Shown: piece after piece, positions 55,101 to 62,814 of the stretch
How positions within the stretch are numbered: position 1 is the first letter of the stretch
Layout: each line of letters begins with the position of its first letter
Source: Flavisolibacter nicotianae
GTDB taxonomy: Bacteria; Bacteroidota; Bacteroidia; Chitinophagales; Chitinophagaceae
DNA: 64,000 bases
Direction: 5' to 3'
Assembly (NCBI RefSeq): GCF_003628535.1
Contig: NZ_RBCI01000005.1
Coordinates: 307,727-371,726 of the forward strand
Program-made: the position numbers and the translations under genes
Notes under the pieces: generated by a model
Database searches by the model: none
Seen by the model: only the letters and a program-made list of their open reading frames with translations
Told to the model about the DNA's origin: nothing

Positions 55101-55242
55101 CCTGCGGTTGTATGTATCGGCGCAAAACGTCTTTACAGTGACCGACTACACGGGTCTTGACCCCGAGTCGACCGACCTGCTGGACCGGGGCACCTATCCG
55201 CAGTCGAGGGCTGTGCTGTTTGGGATCAACGTAAAATTTTAA
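52195..55242 (+). CDS. SusC/RagA-type TonB-dependent outer membrane transporter
   Basis: 1015 residues: signal peptide MKRLLPAITFLVCLLFCQRS, then a carboxypeptidase-regulatory-like domain (ETVRGKVTDSTGAGLQGVNV), the SusC plug (LEEVVVVGYNTQRKSSITGA, FIIDGVPSRDISF, MSVLKDASAAAIYGSRA) and a C-terminal barrel ending YPQSRAVLFGINVKF. It imports an oligosaccharide or glycan fragment across the outer membrane with the SusD partner encoded 24 bp downstream. The protein has no N-terminal DUF4974-type extension, so control is likely by the LacI protein upstream and not by an anti-sigma factor. The barrel appears complete. Confidence 0.94.
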   Translation: MKRLLPAITFLVCLLFCQRSFGQETVRGKVTDSTGAGLQGVNVVQQKTTNGVITDANGNFQLQLQAGVSKIIDISSVGYAAVSVPYTGLPLDIVLRRASTALEEVVVVGYNTQRKSSITGAIATVNIGDLEERRVADVAQALQGQVAGVNITQSTGAPGDQINIRIRGEGTIGNNSPLFIIDGVPSRDISFLSPADIQSMSVLKDASAAAIYGSRASAGVIVITTKSGRKGRTAIDINYFTGIQKVAHLPKLLTGPQYMAKMEEAWNNSGYTGTNPYTADKNRVGLANTDWLDELFETGHSQNLQLTASGGSDKIQFLISADAYKQDGIVIYKNDRYQRLNFRSNINAGLTDRLTVGTNLQLSYATQDKLSSKGDAPGVIRHALIRPPVIPVYKDPSDPTWSARDPFTDLPFYQKPWSNSNNIYEFSSNPVALAYFTNDKRNNFKTFGNIFAEYAFLANKELRLRTNVGVDINFVHNKTFNENFGDDDGGGNGPDRGLGRKNRPNSLDENRGQETTITWNNTLNYVKNTARQSINALVGSEYITNYSSSIGASRQRFDFTRPTFQYIDYGGTANLYNGGSAAEWALFSIFGSATYMYDTKYMVTGNLRADASSRFAENNQWGYFPSVSVGWRARNEDFMKDVNWLSDLKLRASIGKLGNQEIDNYAYLTLLRKSGDQYLISRYGNPDLKWESTTQKNIGLDLGFLRNRVYLSVDYFDKNTSDILLPISLPSLVGNVSPTIVNAGEVSNKGIEVALNISDTRRSFRYSVNANVATVTNRVEKLHPNLPSIIGDVYKTEPGHSLASFYGYVMEGIYQTQDEINKHLSGTTNPSAKPGDIRFKDLNGDGIINDKDRDYLGNSIPKVSYGLHLSAGYKGIDLSALFQGVGGVNIYNDAKQITDYDSRPFNHSTAVLNSWHGAGTSNTIPRATFNDNGSSKKSNIFVEDASYLRLKNLELGYTLPGLRKAGIQNLRLYVSAQNVFTVTDYTGLDPESTDLLDRGTYPQSRAVLFGINVKF

Positions 55243-55266
55243 TGTCGATTTTTTAAAAACGAGTAT

Positions 55267-56751
55267 ATGAAACCGATCTATAAACTAGTAGCCGTTGGAC
55301 TGTTGCTGACAGGCTATAGCTGCAAAAAAGAGTTGTACAAAGACCCGATCGGGCTGCTGACACCCAACCAGATCAGCACCGACCCGACGCTGAATACCGT
55401 TCAGTCGTCAGTGAAATCGTCGTACCAGATGCTTTCCAATACGCTGAATATATTGGGGGAATGGCGCTGGGACCTGGGCACCGTTTTCCGCAACGATTAT
55501 ATTCTGTATGACATGGCCAGTGATGATGTACAGAAAAAATGGAATCCGGATGGCGACCAGGCCTGGATGGACCAGGTTTCCTCTTTCAATTTCACAGCCA
55601 GCAACCAGGGTTTTAACGGGCAATGGAGTTACGACTATGAAGGCATCTCACGCTCTAACCTGGCCATCAGCTATCTCAGCGACCAGGCGTTGACGACGAA
55701 AATCGGGCTTGATCCGCAATTGAAAAACCGGTTGCTGGGCGAAGTTTATTTTCTCCGGGCTTTTTATTATTTCGACCTGGTCAACAACTTTGGCGATGTG
55801 CCCTTGCTGCTGAAGCCCCTGGAAAATTTTGCCGAAGCCTACAGCGTTTCAAAACGGGAATCGAAAGACAACGTTCTTGCGCAGATCAATACCGATCTTG
55901 CGCAGGCAAAAACCTTATTGCCCACCAGCAAGTATTCCGACAATACCGAGAAATGGCGGGTATCGAAAGGTGCCGTGATTGCCCTGCAGGCTAAGGTGGC
56001 TTTGTACACGGCCAAATGGCAGGATGTCATCAACGCAGTGAACGAACTGGAGACATTGGGCTATTCGTTGAATGCTCGGTATTTCGACAGCTTCGACGTG
56101 ACAAAGGAGTTTGCGGAAAACGAAGTGATCTTTGCCTATGATCACCAGTCGGGGCAAACACCACGCAACGGCAACGGGATATCGGCTCCGCTGGATTGGG
56201 GTTTCATCGCACCCACCACTGCTTTTTTGAATGCCTTTGAGCCGAATGATCCCCGCCTCGAATACACCGTCAATGTTCCGCAAAAAGCCGTGTACAAACT
56301 CCTGGGAGCTACAAATACAACGTATAAGGGAAACGATGATGCACCAACCAACAAAATCTATATCCGCTTTGCCGATGCCTTGCTGTGGAAAGCCGAAGCC
56401 TACAATGAACTGGGTAACGCGGCACAGGCCATTGCGCTGATCAATAAAGTGAGAGCAAGGGCAAGAACCACCGTGCGGATCGATGGCACTATGCCGCCTG
56501 CCGGTACCTTACCCGACCGCGATGGCACAGTAACCGACAAAGCCTTGATCAAAAGCTGGCTGATACAGGAAAGGAGAGTGGAACTCGGTTTTGAATCGGC
56601 ACGGTTTAACGATCTGAAACGATGGAAAATCGCTAAACAGGTATTGACAGCGGCTGGGAAAAATTTCCAGGACTACAATTATGTTTACCCCATTCCGCAG
56701 GGAGAGATCGACAAATCGGGCGGCAGTATCACACAGAATCCTGGTTATTGA
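55267..56751 (+). CDS. SusD/RagB-type nutrient-binding lipoprotein
   Basis: 494 residues with a lipobox at GYSC (Cys19), so it is exported to the outer membrane surface and caps the SusC barrel. Typical SusD features: NWAISYLS-type helix SNLAISYLSDQ, LGEVYFLRAFYYFDLVNNFGDVPLL, VIALQAKVALYTAKWQDVI, IYIRFADALLWKAEAYNELGN and the C-terminal RRVELGFESARFNDLKRW with YPIPQGEIDKSGGSITQNPGY. The gene is complete. Glycan specificity cannot be read from sequence, but the decayed rhamnosidase and hydrolase genes nearby hint at a plant or bacterial rhamnose-containing polymer. Confidence 0.94.
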   Translation: MKPIYKLVAVGLLLTGYSCKKELYKDPIGLLTPNQISTDPTLNTVQSSVKSSYQMLSNTLNILGEWRWDLGTVFRNDYILYDMASDDVQKKWNPDGDQAWMDQVSSFNFTASNQGFNGQWSYDYEGISRSNLAISYLSDQALTTKIGLDPQLKNRLLGEVYFLRAFYYFDLVNNFGDVPLLLKPLENFAEAYSVSKRESKDNVLAQINTDLAQAKTLLPTSKYSDNTEKWRVSKGAVIALQAKVALYTAKWQDVINAVNELETLGYSLNARYFDSFDVTKEFAENEVIFAYDHQSGQTPRNGNGISAPLDWGFIAPTTAFLNAFEPNDPRLEYTVNVPQKAVYKLLGATNTTYKGNDDAPTNKIYIRFADALLWKAEAYNELGNAAQAIALINKVRARARTTVRIDGTMPPAGTLPDRDGTVTDKALIKSWLIQERRVELGFESARFNDLKRWKIAKQVLTAAGKNFQDYNYVYPIPQGEIDKSGGSITQNPGY

Positions 56752-56859
56752 TTTTGGGGAGACGTAGCGATAAAAACGTGTGTCGCACCTCTGTGCAAAG
56801 TGATCGACCAGCAGTGTGCTGGGCCAGATGATTGCGAGGTATCCGGATGAGCAGATTTG

Positions 56860-57150
56860 TTAGGACCCTGCCAAAGGTGTACCGAAGATTCCGACGGCGA
56901 GTTCAATCCAGATGAGGGCGAGTGCAAGGAGAATGGCAGCACAGATAGCGATCCGGTACCGGGTTTTTTTAACCTTTCGCAGAACAAGTTCACACGAAAG
57001 TCCGGTGCCGAGAAGCAGGGCGCCTGCCACGACAAAATCAGCAAGAGTCCAGTTTACTTCATTGGTAAACTGCATGGCAAGAAATGGTACAAGCAGGAGG
57101 AGTGCGACTGTGAGCAGGATTCCGGTCAGTCGTTTGTTCTGCAAAGTCAT
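56860..57150 (-). CDS. Small membrane protein with three transmembrane helices
   Basis: 96 residues: helices at about 9-26 (GILLTVALLLLVPFLAMQF), 36-57 (LADFVVAGALLLGTGLSCEL) and 66-90 (YRIAICAAILLALALIWIEL). It is a conserved-looking small protein of unknown role, transcribed against its neighbours. Its own promoter is the clearest in the window (57176-57206), with a palindromic operator overlapping the -33 box, so it is probably repressed by a dedicated regulator. Confidence 0.72.
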   Translation of the reverse strand: MTLQNKRLTGILLTVALLLLVPFLAMQFTNEVNWTLADFVVAGALLLGTGLSCELVLRKVKKTRYRIAICAAILLALALIWIELAVGIFGTPLAGS

Positions 57151-57175
57151 AATGTCTGTTTTTAATTTGGTTTTA

Positions 57176-57206
57176 CAAAGATAAAAAAAGCACTTTGTAA
57201 TTCAAA
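57176..57206 (-). promoter_or_regulatory. Bacteroidota-type promoter TTTG-N19-TATCTTTG
   Basis: On the minus strand TTTG (57203-57206) is followed by exactly 19 bases and then TATCTTTG (57176-57183), a perfect match to the housekeeping consensus TTTG/TAnnTTTG. The start codon of the small membrane protein lies about 26 bases beyond. Confidence 0.85.
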
Positions 57207-57209
57207 GTG
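57191..57209. promoter_or_regulatory. Palindromic operator CACTTTG-N5-CAAAGTG
   Basis: A perfect 7-bp inverted repeat around TAATT, covering the -33 box of the promoter above. A repressor binding here would block RNA polymerase. ACTTTG/CAAAGT palindromes of this form recur, from memory, ahead of small regulator or membrane-protein genes in the phylum. Confidence 0.65.
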
Positions 57210-57505
57210 AATGGCAATAAATTTTGTTGGAAAACTGCACCTCGTCCTGCTGATTGGATTGACCTTATTTCCTGTTCCACTCTGCTTCGACATCAGGGGA
57301 TGGGCAGAGATGCATCCGCTTAACGGTCCTGCAAGATGGCTCACCCACCGTTTTTTACCCGCGAGTGAAAAAAGAAAAGGAGATCCCTATCAATCGGCAA
57401 TTGATTTAGCCACTGATTGAATAAAAAGCAACAATTTCTGACTGGTTTGATGATCCACGTAAACTTGCTGTAAATTGTAAAACCTCCTGCAACGACGGCA
57501 GGTAA

Positions 57506-57513
57506 TAATTTTG
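57506..57513 (+). promoter_or_regulatory. Possible -7 box TAATTTTG before the isomerase gene
   Basis: A perfect TAnnTTTG match 24 bases before the ATG at 57537; no TTTG at the correct upstream distance, so only half of the promoter is supported. Confidence 0.35.
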
Positions 57514-57536
57514 TCATAACGAATAAACGATTGACT

Positions 57537-58427
57537 ATGCACACCCGCAGAACCTTCCTCAAACAAACTTCCCTTGCCACCACGGGCCTGTTATTGACGA
57601 ATTCCTCCTGGTTTAAAACCAAAGAGCTGATCGGCCTGCAGTTATACACCGTTCGCAATGAAATTCAAAAGGGTTTGGAATCGACCATCGCCAAAGTCGC
57701 TGGGATTGGTTATAACTCGGTTGAGGTCTTTGGGTACGACAAAGGAAAATTTTTCGGGAAAACACCGGAGGCATTTTCCGCCCTTCTTAAAAAACATCAC
57801 CTGAAAACGCCCAGCGGACATTATATGATGATCGACTTTCTGACAAAAGGTGACCGTGAGGATCTGAAACGGACGGTAGCGGATGCTGCAAAAATGGGCC
57901 ACGAATACATAGTCGTTCCCTTTCTCGTTGATAACATGCGCACCAGTTTAGACGATTATAAGAGGCTGGCCGAAAAACTGAACCTGGCGGGGGAAGAGGC
58001 GAAAAAAGCCGGCTTAAAATTGCTCTACCATAACCACAACTTTGAGTTCAAGGATTGGGGCGGAGGAAAAACCGGCTTCGACATTTTTAGAACTGAAACG
58101 GACGCCTCGCTGGTTGGCTTCGAGCTGGACATGTATTGGATAAAGCGGGCAGGCCTCGATCCCATTACGTTGATCAAAGCCAACCCGGGCAGAATCAAAC
58201 TCTGGCATGTAAAAGATATGGCCAGAAAAGCAGCCCCCACGTTTACCACCGATGGTGAACAACTCTTTACAGAAGTTGGGACAGGAATTATCAATTATAA
58301 AGAGATTTTCAAACACAAAAAAGAATCCGGCATGGAGTATTTCTTTATCGAGCAGGATCAAACAAAAATTCCCGTGTACGACAGTATTACAAAAAGTTTC
58401 CAGTACGCAAAGAAATCGCTTGTTTAA
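57537..58427 (+). CDS. Sugar phosphate isomerase/epimerase-like TIM-barrel protein with Tat-like signal
   Basis: 296 residues from the ATG at 57537 (MHTRRTFLKQTSLATTGLLL); a TTG two codons earlier is possible. TRRTFLK is a twin-arginine motif, so the protein is exported. The barrel carries the AP-endonuclease-2-like family features: LIGLQLYTVRNEI, GIGYNSVEVFGY, SGHYMM, LLYHNHNFEF (His and Glu), VGFELDMYWIKRAGLDP and KLWHVKDM. These are the likely metal and substrate residues. It should isomerise or epimerise a sugar or polyol in the periplasm as part of the SusCD-linked locus. Substrate unknown. Confidence 0.87.
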   Translation: MHTRRTFLKQTSLATTGLLLTNSSWFKTKELIGLQLYTVRNEIQKGLESTIAKVAGIGYNSVEVFGYDKGKFFGKTPEAFSALLKKHHLKTPSGHYMMIDFLTKGDREDLKRTVADAAKMGHEYIVVPFLVDNMRTSLDDYKRLAEKLNLAGEEAKKAGLKLLYHNHNFEFKDWGGGKTGFDIFRTETDASLVGFELDMYWIKRAGLDPITLIKANPGRIKLWHVKDMARKAAPTFTTDGEQLFTEVGTGIINYKEIFKHKKESGMEYFFIEQDQTKIPVYDSITKSFQYAKKSLV

Positions 58428-58774
58428 GAAGTGAAGCAACTCCTTTTTCGACCATGCAGCCAAGACTAACGTTTGGCTGTTTCTTTTTCTTATAGCCTTA
58501 CAAAGTCATGCGCAATCGGCTGATTTTTCAAGCTGGACTTTGTATGAAAAGGCTTGACGTTGTCCGTAGCAAGAAAAAGGCGATTTCTTTTTACAATTTC
58601 ACACTGTGCGAAGTTTTGTGATTGAGCCTACGATGTATTGCAGGTTCGTTCGCAAATCGTTGCCATGTCTGTAAACCAGGGAAAAAGACAACAGCATGGC
58701 CTGTATGATATTTTTATCCTTTTGCCCGGTAGAGCATCAATTGATTATATTTAATCATTCTTAACCGCTGCTTC
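58428..58774. other. Intergenic region with a signal-peptide-like remnant and a promoter candidate
   Basis: At 58468-58557 one frame reads NVWLFLFLIALQSHAQSADF and then SSWTLYEKA before a stop. This looks like the start of a secreted protein (HAQ signal cleavage), but it has no ATG in frame and no continuation, so it is probably a gene fragment. Near the right end lies the promoter candidate listed next. Confidence 0.35.
58721..58753 (+). promoter_or_regulatory. Promoter candidate TTTG-N21-TATATTTA
   Basis: TTTG at 58721-58724, then 21 bases, then TATATTTA (58746-58753), one base off TAnnTTTG. It lies 21 bases before the ATG of the next gene, a correct position for its promoter. Confidence 0.5.
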
Positions 58775-59467
58775 ATGAAATACTCACTTTTCCTGCTGTC
58801 TGCTTTGTTTTTCCAAATTGCTTTGCTTGCACAAAACAAAACCTTTGTTGAAATGAAAGCGGGCAGTAAAATCATGGATGTACTAACACCGGCAGATGTG
58901 CTTTTTAATCCGCAATTCACGGATGGCAAAGTTTTCTTCCGAGATGGAACCGTGGTAGCCGCGAAACTGAATTACAACTGCCTTTTTGATGAAATCCATT
59001 TTATCGATCCAAAAGGTGACACCCTTGCGCTGGCAAACGAAAAAACAATCAGCTACATTTCCATTGATAAGGACACCTTTTATTACGAGCAAGGTTACCT
59101 GCGGCTTCTCGCCGCCAATCACGTTGCAAGATTGGCTGAAAAACAAGTTTGGCGTGTAGGCGGGAACAAAGTGAACAGCGCTTTTAATACCGCGAGTACG
59201 ACTTCTGCTATTACATCATATACTTCCTACAACACAGCAGGAAGCCGTTATAGTTTAGCGATCAATGAAGACGTAGACCTGCGAAAAGTGCGCAACTACT
59301 ATTTTGGCGACAATAACAACCGGTTCGTCCCGGCGGGCAAAAAGAACCTGCTGATGCTTTTTCCCAAAGCACAGCGGCAGATTGAGCGCTATCTGGAAGA
59401 AAACAAGGTTGACTTTACCAAAAGGGAAGACCTTGAAAAGGTCATTCAATTCCTGGAACATCTTTGA
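58775..59467 (+). CDS. Secreted protein of unknown function
   Basis: 230 residues with a signal peptide MKYSLFLLSALFFQIALLAQ (cleavage after LLAQ). The mature part has KIMDVLTPADVLFNPQFTDG and DGTVVAAKLNYNCLFDEIHF, a beta-rich start. Then comes a Ser/Thr/Tyr-rich segment (FNTASTTSAITSYTSYNTAG), and a helical end with FPKAQRQIERYLEENKVDF. No enzyme motif is seen. The type is frequent in Bacteroidota as a lone hypothetical protein. The gene has its own promoter candidate and is not clearly linked to the sugar genes. Confidence 0.75.
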   Translation: MKYSLFLLSALFFQIALLAQNKTFVEMKAGSKIMDVLTPADVLFNPQFTDGKVFFRDGTVVAAKLNYNCLFDEIHFIDPKGDTLALANEKTISYISIDKDTFYYEQGYLRLLAANHVARLAEKQVWRVGGNKVNSAFNTASTTSAITSYTSYNTAGSRYSLAINEDVDLRKVRNYYFGDNNNRFVPAGKKNLLMLFPKAQRQIERYLEENKVDFTKREDLEKVIQFLEHL

Positions 59468-60136
59468 TGTCGGTGCAATGTTCCTTTACGTGTTGCGAAA
59501 AACAATTGCACTAGCGAAAGTAGTCTGGAGGTGTCGGCGCTGGATTCCGGGTTAGGATTTAAAATCCCGGGAATCTCCTGTCTTGCATTTCCTGGATTAA
59601 TGGCAAAAGCAGGCGCCTGGAACATCTATATGCCTCTATATTGGAAGAAGGCAGCCGCCTTTTAAGAATTTTGAAACTTTGTTTTTGGAAACGGGTTGTT
59701 TCACATTTCCTCATGCAACGTCTGCCTTTCCGATGTGCACGTCTTTTCGCATGAATGACTTTGGCCATGGTGAACGGGAGTCGTTATCATCTTTGCGAAA
59801 CCGGGGCAAGTGAAGGCTTGACGCACTTCGTTTCTACCCGGCGCTAACATCCCTATATTAGTCTTTTGACTGTTGACAAAAACGGTAAAACCCAGCAAAA
59901 AAATACCGATTTATGCAGTTGCAATCGATATCGGTAACGATTGCATAAAAAAAGGGCTTCAATCCTCATGTTATCCCTGAATATCTGTTTAGACTTGTTT
60001 GGGAAAATGTTCTGGGCAGTCTTTCTCTCGTTCCGATGACAGGAGCATAGCCTGTGACGAGAATGTTGCTTCAGCTAGCTGGCGAAGCAGTGGTGTAGAA
60101 GCGATTTCTTAACCGCAGTAGATGAAATAGCCATAC
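59468..60136. other. Gene-poor region upstream of the decayed sugar locus
   Basis: About 670 bp without a convincing gene; ORFs at 59559-59768 and 59701-59898 (minus) have no features. It contains overlapping inverted repeats at 59904-59945 (next entry). The region probably once carried the control region of the locus. Confidence 0.5.
59920..59945. promoter_or_regulatory. Inverted repeat TGCAATCG-N10-CGATTGCA, possible operator
   Basis: An exact 8-bp inverted repeat around ATATCGGTAA, with CG in each half and near the centre, as in LacI-family sites. A second, overlapping inverted repeat TACCGAT/ATCGGTA starts at 59904. It lies about 190 bp before the glycoside hydrolase remnant and may be a target of the LacI protein at 51.1 kb. 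Confidence 0.4.
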
Positions 60137-61123
60137 ATGAAACGATTGACGCTATATATCTTTTTTATCCTGTTTTCCGTTGGTGGCTTTACACCGGCGG
60201 AAGCACAGAAATCAACACAAAAATGGGACATCGCATCTACGAGCTTCGCTGGCTGCACAATCAGCAATACCTGGATGATTGCATCAACTTCTGGCTGCAT
60301 ATCGATCCGCAAACACCCAAGCCGCACCTGCACGCATTCAGCAGCTGGCTGCAGAATGCCGTGTACAATCGCTACCTCGTCAACCTGGACAAAGATTTCC
60401 TGAAAAAAACATCGGGGCGCTGGATGCCGGTTACAAAGCATGGGAGGCTGAAAAGTTGTTGCCTTCAGGTTTGTACTGGCAGTTCGATGGGCGGGATGCA
60501 ATGGAAGAATCGATCAGAGGTGGCGCGTGAAGTTTTATTTTACAGATACCTGGTGGGTACAGGTTGCAGTCGTTCAATGCTGCGAAGGCCCTGGTACAGC
60601 TTGACGACGGCGTGGCCTTTTCGGTATACAAAAAGAGAATGGCGTAAGGTGGACACCTGGTACTGGACGAAGCGAATTATTTTGTGACTGCGTTACCCGC
60701 CACCTCTATGGAACCGGCATACGACCTGAGGCCTGTGGGAGCTACAAGGCCGTTAACGCCGTGTTGAAAGGACCCGGTCTGAGCAAGGGAAAAGTCGATG
60801 GAAAGGACCGTTTTATTTTCGAAACCGCTTCACCGCGGAACCGATAGGAATGGCAGATCGCCGTTGGCGTGAGTGATACCTATTCCCTCACGATTTCGTA
60901 CAACAATTTAACCTCACAGACATTTCGGGGATATTTGCAACTGGTTGCCGCCGACGGAATACGCATAAGAGAAGAAGCCGTTGAGCTGACACCAACACGA
61001 CAGGGAAAATCGAATTATATCAATACCACGACAGGCAGCATGATCAACGCCGGCAATTATAAAGTTGTGTTCGCGGCCGGTGACGCAAAGGGATAATCGA
61101 TCAATGCGCTTGACGTGCAATAA
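60137..61123 (+). pseudogene. Degraded secreted glycoside hydrolase (MGH1-like family)
   Basis: The ATG at 60137 opens a signal peptide (MKRLTLYIFFILFSVGGFTP, then AEAQ). A frame change near 60235 leads into YELRWLHNQQYLDDCINFWL and LHAFSSWLQNAVYNRYLVN, and a second near 60415 into LDAGYKAWEAEKLLPSGLYW plus GRDAMEESIRGG. These are conserved catalytic-domain segments of MGH1-like hydrolases. The middle is lost or scrambled. The C-terminal beta domain resumes with KGKVDGKDRFIFETASP, a stop at 60847, then VGVSDTYSLTISYNNLTSQ and TPTRQGKSNYINTTTGSMIN, ending LDVQ at 61123 after another nonsense codon. An intact gene would be some 2.5-3 kb, so large internal deletions are implied. Family name is from memory. 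Confidence 0.75.
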
Positions 61124-61134
61124 AGCAGAAACAA

Positions 61135-62148
61135 ATGAAAACATTGGTATGTACCAAACCAGGAGAGTTTGCTTACGAGGAACGGGAGAAGCCTGTTCTG
61201 CAAAAAGGGCAGGCCATCATCAAAATCAAACGCATCGGCATTTGCGGTACCGACCTGCATGCGTTTGAAGGCACACAGCCGTTCTTTGAATACCCGCGGA
61301 TTTTGGGACACGAGCTGTCGGGAGAACTGGTGGCCTTTGACGACGCACCGGGATTCCAGCTTGGCGAAAGTGTTTCGTTCATTCCCTATTTCAATTGCGG
61401 GACCTGTATTGCCTGCCGTTCGGGATTGCCGAACTGTTGCGCCAACATTAAGGTCTGCGGTGTGCATGTGAACGGCGGTTTTGTTGAATATCTTTCCGTT
61501 CCGTCGTCATCCCTCCTGCACGGCGAGGGTCTGAGCTACGATGAGTTAAGCCTGGTGGAGCCACTGGCGATTGGAGCGCATGGTGTGCGCCGGACCGGTT
61601 TAAGGGAAGGTGAATTTGTACTGGTGGTGGGTGCCGGACCCATTGGCATGGGCGTGGCTGAATTTGCCAGAATTGCCGGGGGCAATGTGATTGTGATGGA
61701 CATCAATGACAACCGCCTCGCCTTTTGCAAAGAAAAGCTGGCCGTCCACGAAACCATCAACCCGTTGAGGGAAGATGCCCTCGCGCTGCTGAAGAAAATC
61801 ACCAACGGCGATATGCCAACGGTGGTGGTCGATGCGACAGGGAATCTAAAAGCGATCAACAGCGCCTTTCAATACATGGCGCACGGTGCCAGGTATGTTT
61901 TGGTGGGCTTGCAAAAAGGAGAAATTTGCTTTTCACATCCGGAATTTCACAAGCGGGAGGCAACGCTCATGAGCAGTCGCAATGCCACGCGGCAGGATTT
62001 TGAACACGTGATGGAAAGCATGAAAAAAGGCCTGGTGAAACCCGCAACCTATATCACGCACCGTGTGAAGTTTGACAAGGTGAAAGAACAGTTTGAAAGC
62101 TGGCTCAAACCCGAAACGGGAGTCATCAAGGCAATCGTGGAATTGTAA
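61135..62148 (+). CDS. Zinc-dependent alcohol/polyol dehydrogenase
   Basis: 337 residues, medium-chain dehydrogenase family, intact. The catalytic zinc is bound by Cys and His-Glu in GICGTDLHAFEGTQPF and ILGHELSGEL; the structural zinc site is CGTCIACRSGLPNCC. The NAD fold has VVGAGPIGMGVAEFARIAGG and MDINDNRLAF, whose Asp favours NAD over NADP. Relatives include sorbitol, L-idonate, galactonate and L-fucose-type dehydrogenases; the exact sugar is not fixed by sequence. It sits between two decayed genes, 11 bp after the hydrolase remnant, and is the only intact enzyme of that locus. Confidence 0.88.
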   Translation: MKTLVCTKPGEFAYEEREKPVLQKGQAIIKIKRIGICGTDLHAFEGTQPFFEYPRILGHELSGELVAFDDAPGFQLGESVSFIPYFNCGTCIACRSGLPNCCANIKVCGVHVNGGFVEYLSVPSSSLLHGEGLSYDELSLVEPLAIGAHGVRRTGLREGEFVLVVGAGPIGMGVAEFARIAGGNVIVMDINDNRLAFCKEKLAVHETINPLREDALALLKKITNGDMPTVVVDATGNLKAINSAFQYMAHGARYVLVGLQKGEICFSHPEFHKREATLMSSRNATRQDFEHVMESMKKGLVKPATYITHRVKFDKVKEQFESWLKPETGVIKAIVEL

Positions 62149-62160
62149 ACCGGAAAAAAA

Positions 62161-62809
62161 ATGAAACGACACTGGCTGGTCTTCCTGCTCCTTTTTTCGC
62201 AGGGCGCCTTTTCAGAGGACATCGTTGTTACAAGACTGTTTTGTGAAAGTGCGGAAGCGCCATTGGGCGTGGAGAAATCTGCTCCGTCGCTGGGCTGGCA
62301 ACTTAGTTCTCCAGGAAAGGGCGTGTCCCAATTCGCCAACCGCATCCTGGTTGCAGAGGATCCTGTGCTGCTGAAGACAAACAAAGGAAACCCGTGGGAT
62401 TCGCACCGGGTGATTTCCGGCCAGTCGTTACATGTTTGTATGCAGGTAGAAAGCTGGTGCCGGCAAAAACCTATTTCTGCAAAGTGCAGGTCTGGGACCA
62501 GCAAAAAAGAGCGTCGCCATGGGGCGCTATTTACTCCTGGCAAATGGGGCTGCCTGTAAAGGAAGACTAGAAGGGAGAGCAGTAGATAGTTTATGAAAAA
62601 TTGCCCGATTCACTGTTGACGATATCTGCCGAACATGGAAAAGGCAGCGGCAAAGGCGCCAACATCAAGAAGTATTGCCACTTTTCCGGAAGACAATTTC
62701 CCTGCAAAAGCCTCTGGAAAAAGCGACGGTTTTCATTTCCGGCCTGGGACATATCGAGATGAGCGTGAACGGAAAAAAGATCGGTGACCATTTTTTGGAT
62801 CCCGGCTGA
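62161..62809 (+). pseudogene. Degraded GH78 alpha-L-rhamnosidase (N-terminal remnant)
   Basis: The ATG at 62161 gives a signal peptide, then VTRLFCESAEAPLGVEKSAP and LGWQLSSPGKGVSQFANRIL, which match the N-terminal domain of secreted GH78 rhamnosidases. The frame shifts near 62450 (another frame continues PAKTYFCKVQVWDQQK), passes several stops, and in a third frame near 62690-62809 reads KPLEKATVFISGLGHIEMSV then NGKKIGDHFLDPG, the carbohydrate-binding beta domain. The catalytic barrel is missing altogether: the remnant ends where the CoA-transferase remnant begins. About 650 bp remain of a gene that would be near 2.7 kb. Confidence 0.82.
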
Positions 62810-62814
62810 ACGAT

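Noticed and set aside
57211..57420. A 69-residue plus-strand ORF with a hydrophobic start
   Set aside because: It begins directly after the operator of the divergent gene, has no start signal and no plausible mature domain; chance is the better reading.
60223..60687. 154-residue ORF read as a separate gene
   Set aside because: Its conserved part belongs to the glycoside hydrolase remnant and ends in a shifted frame; it is one piece of a pseudogene.
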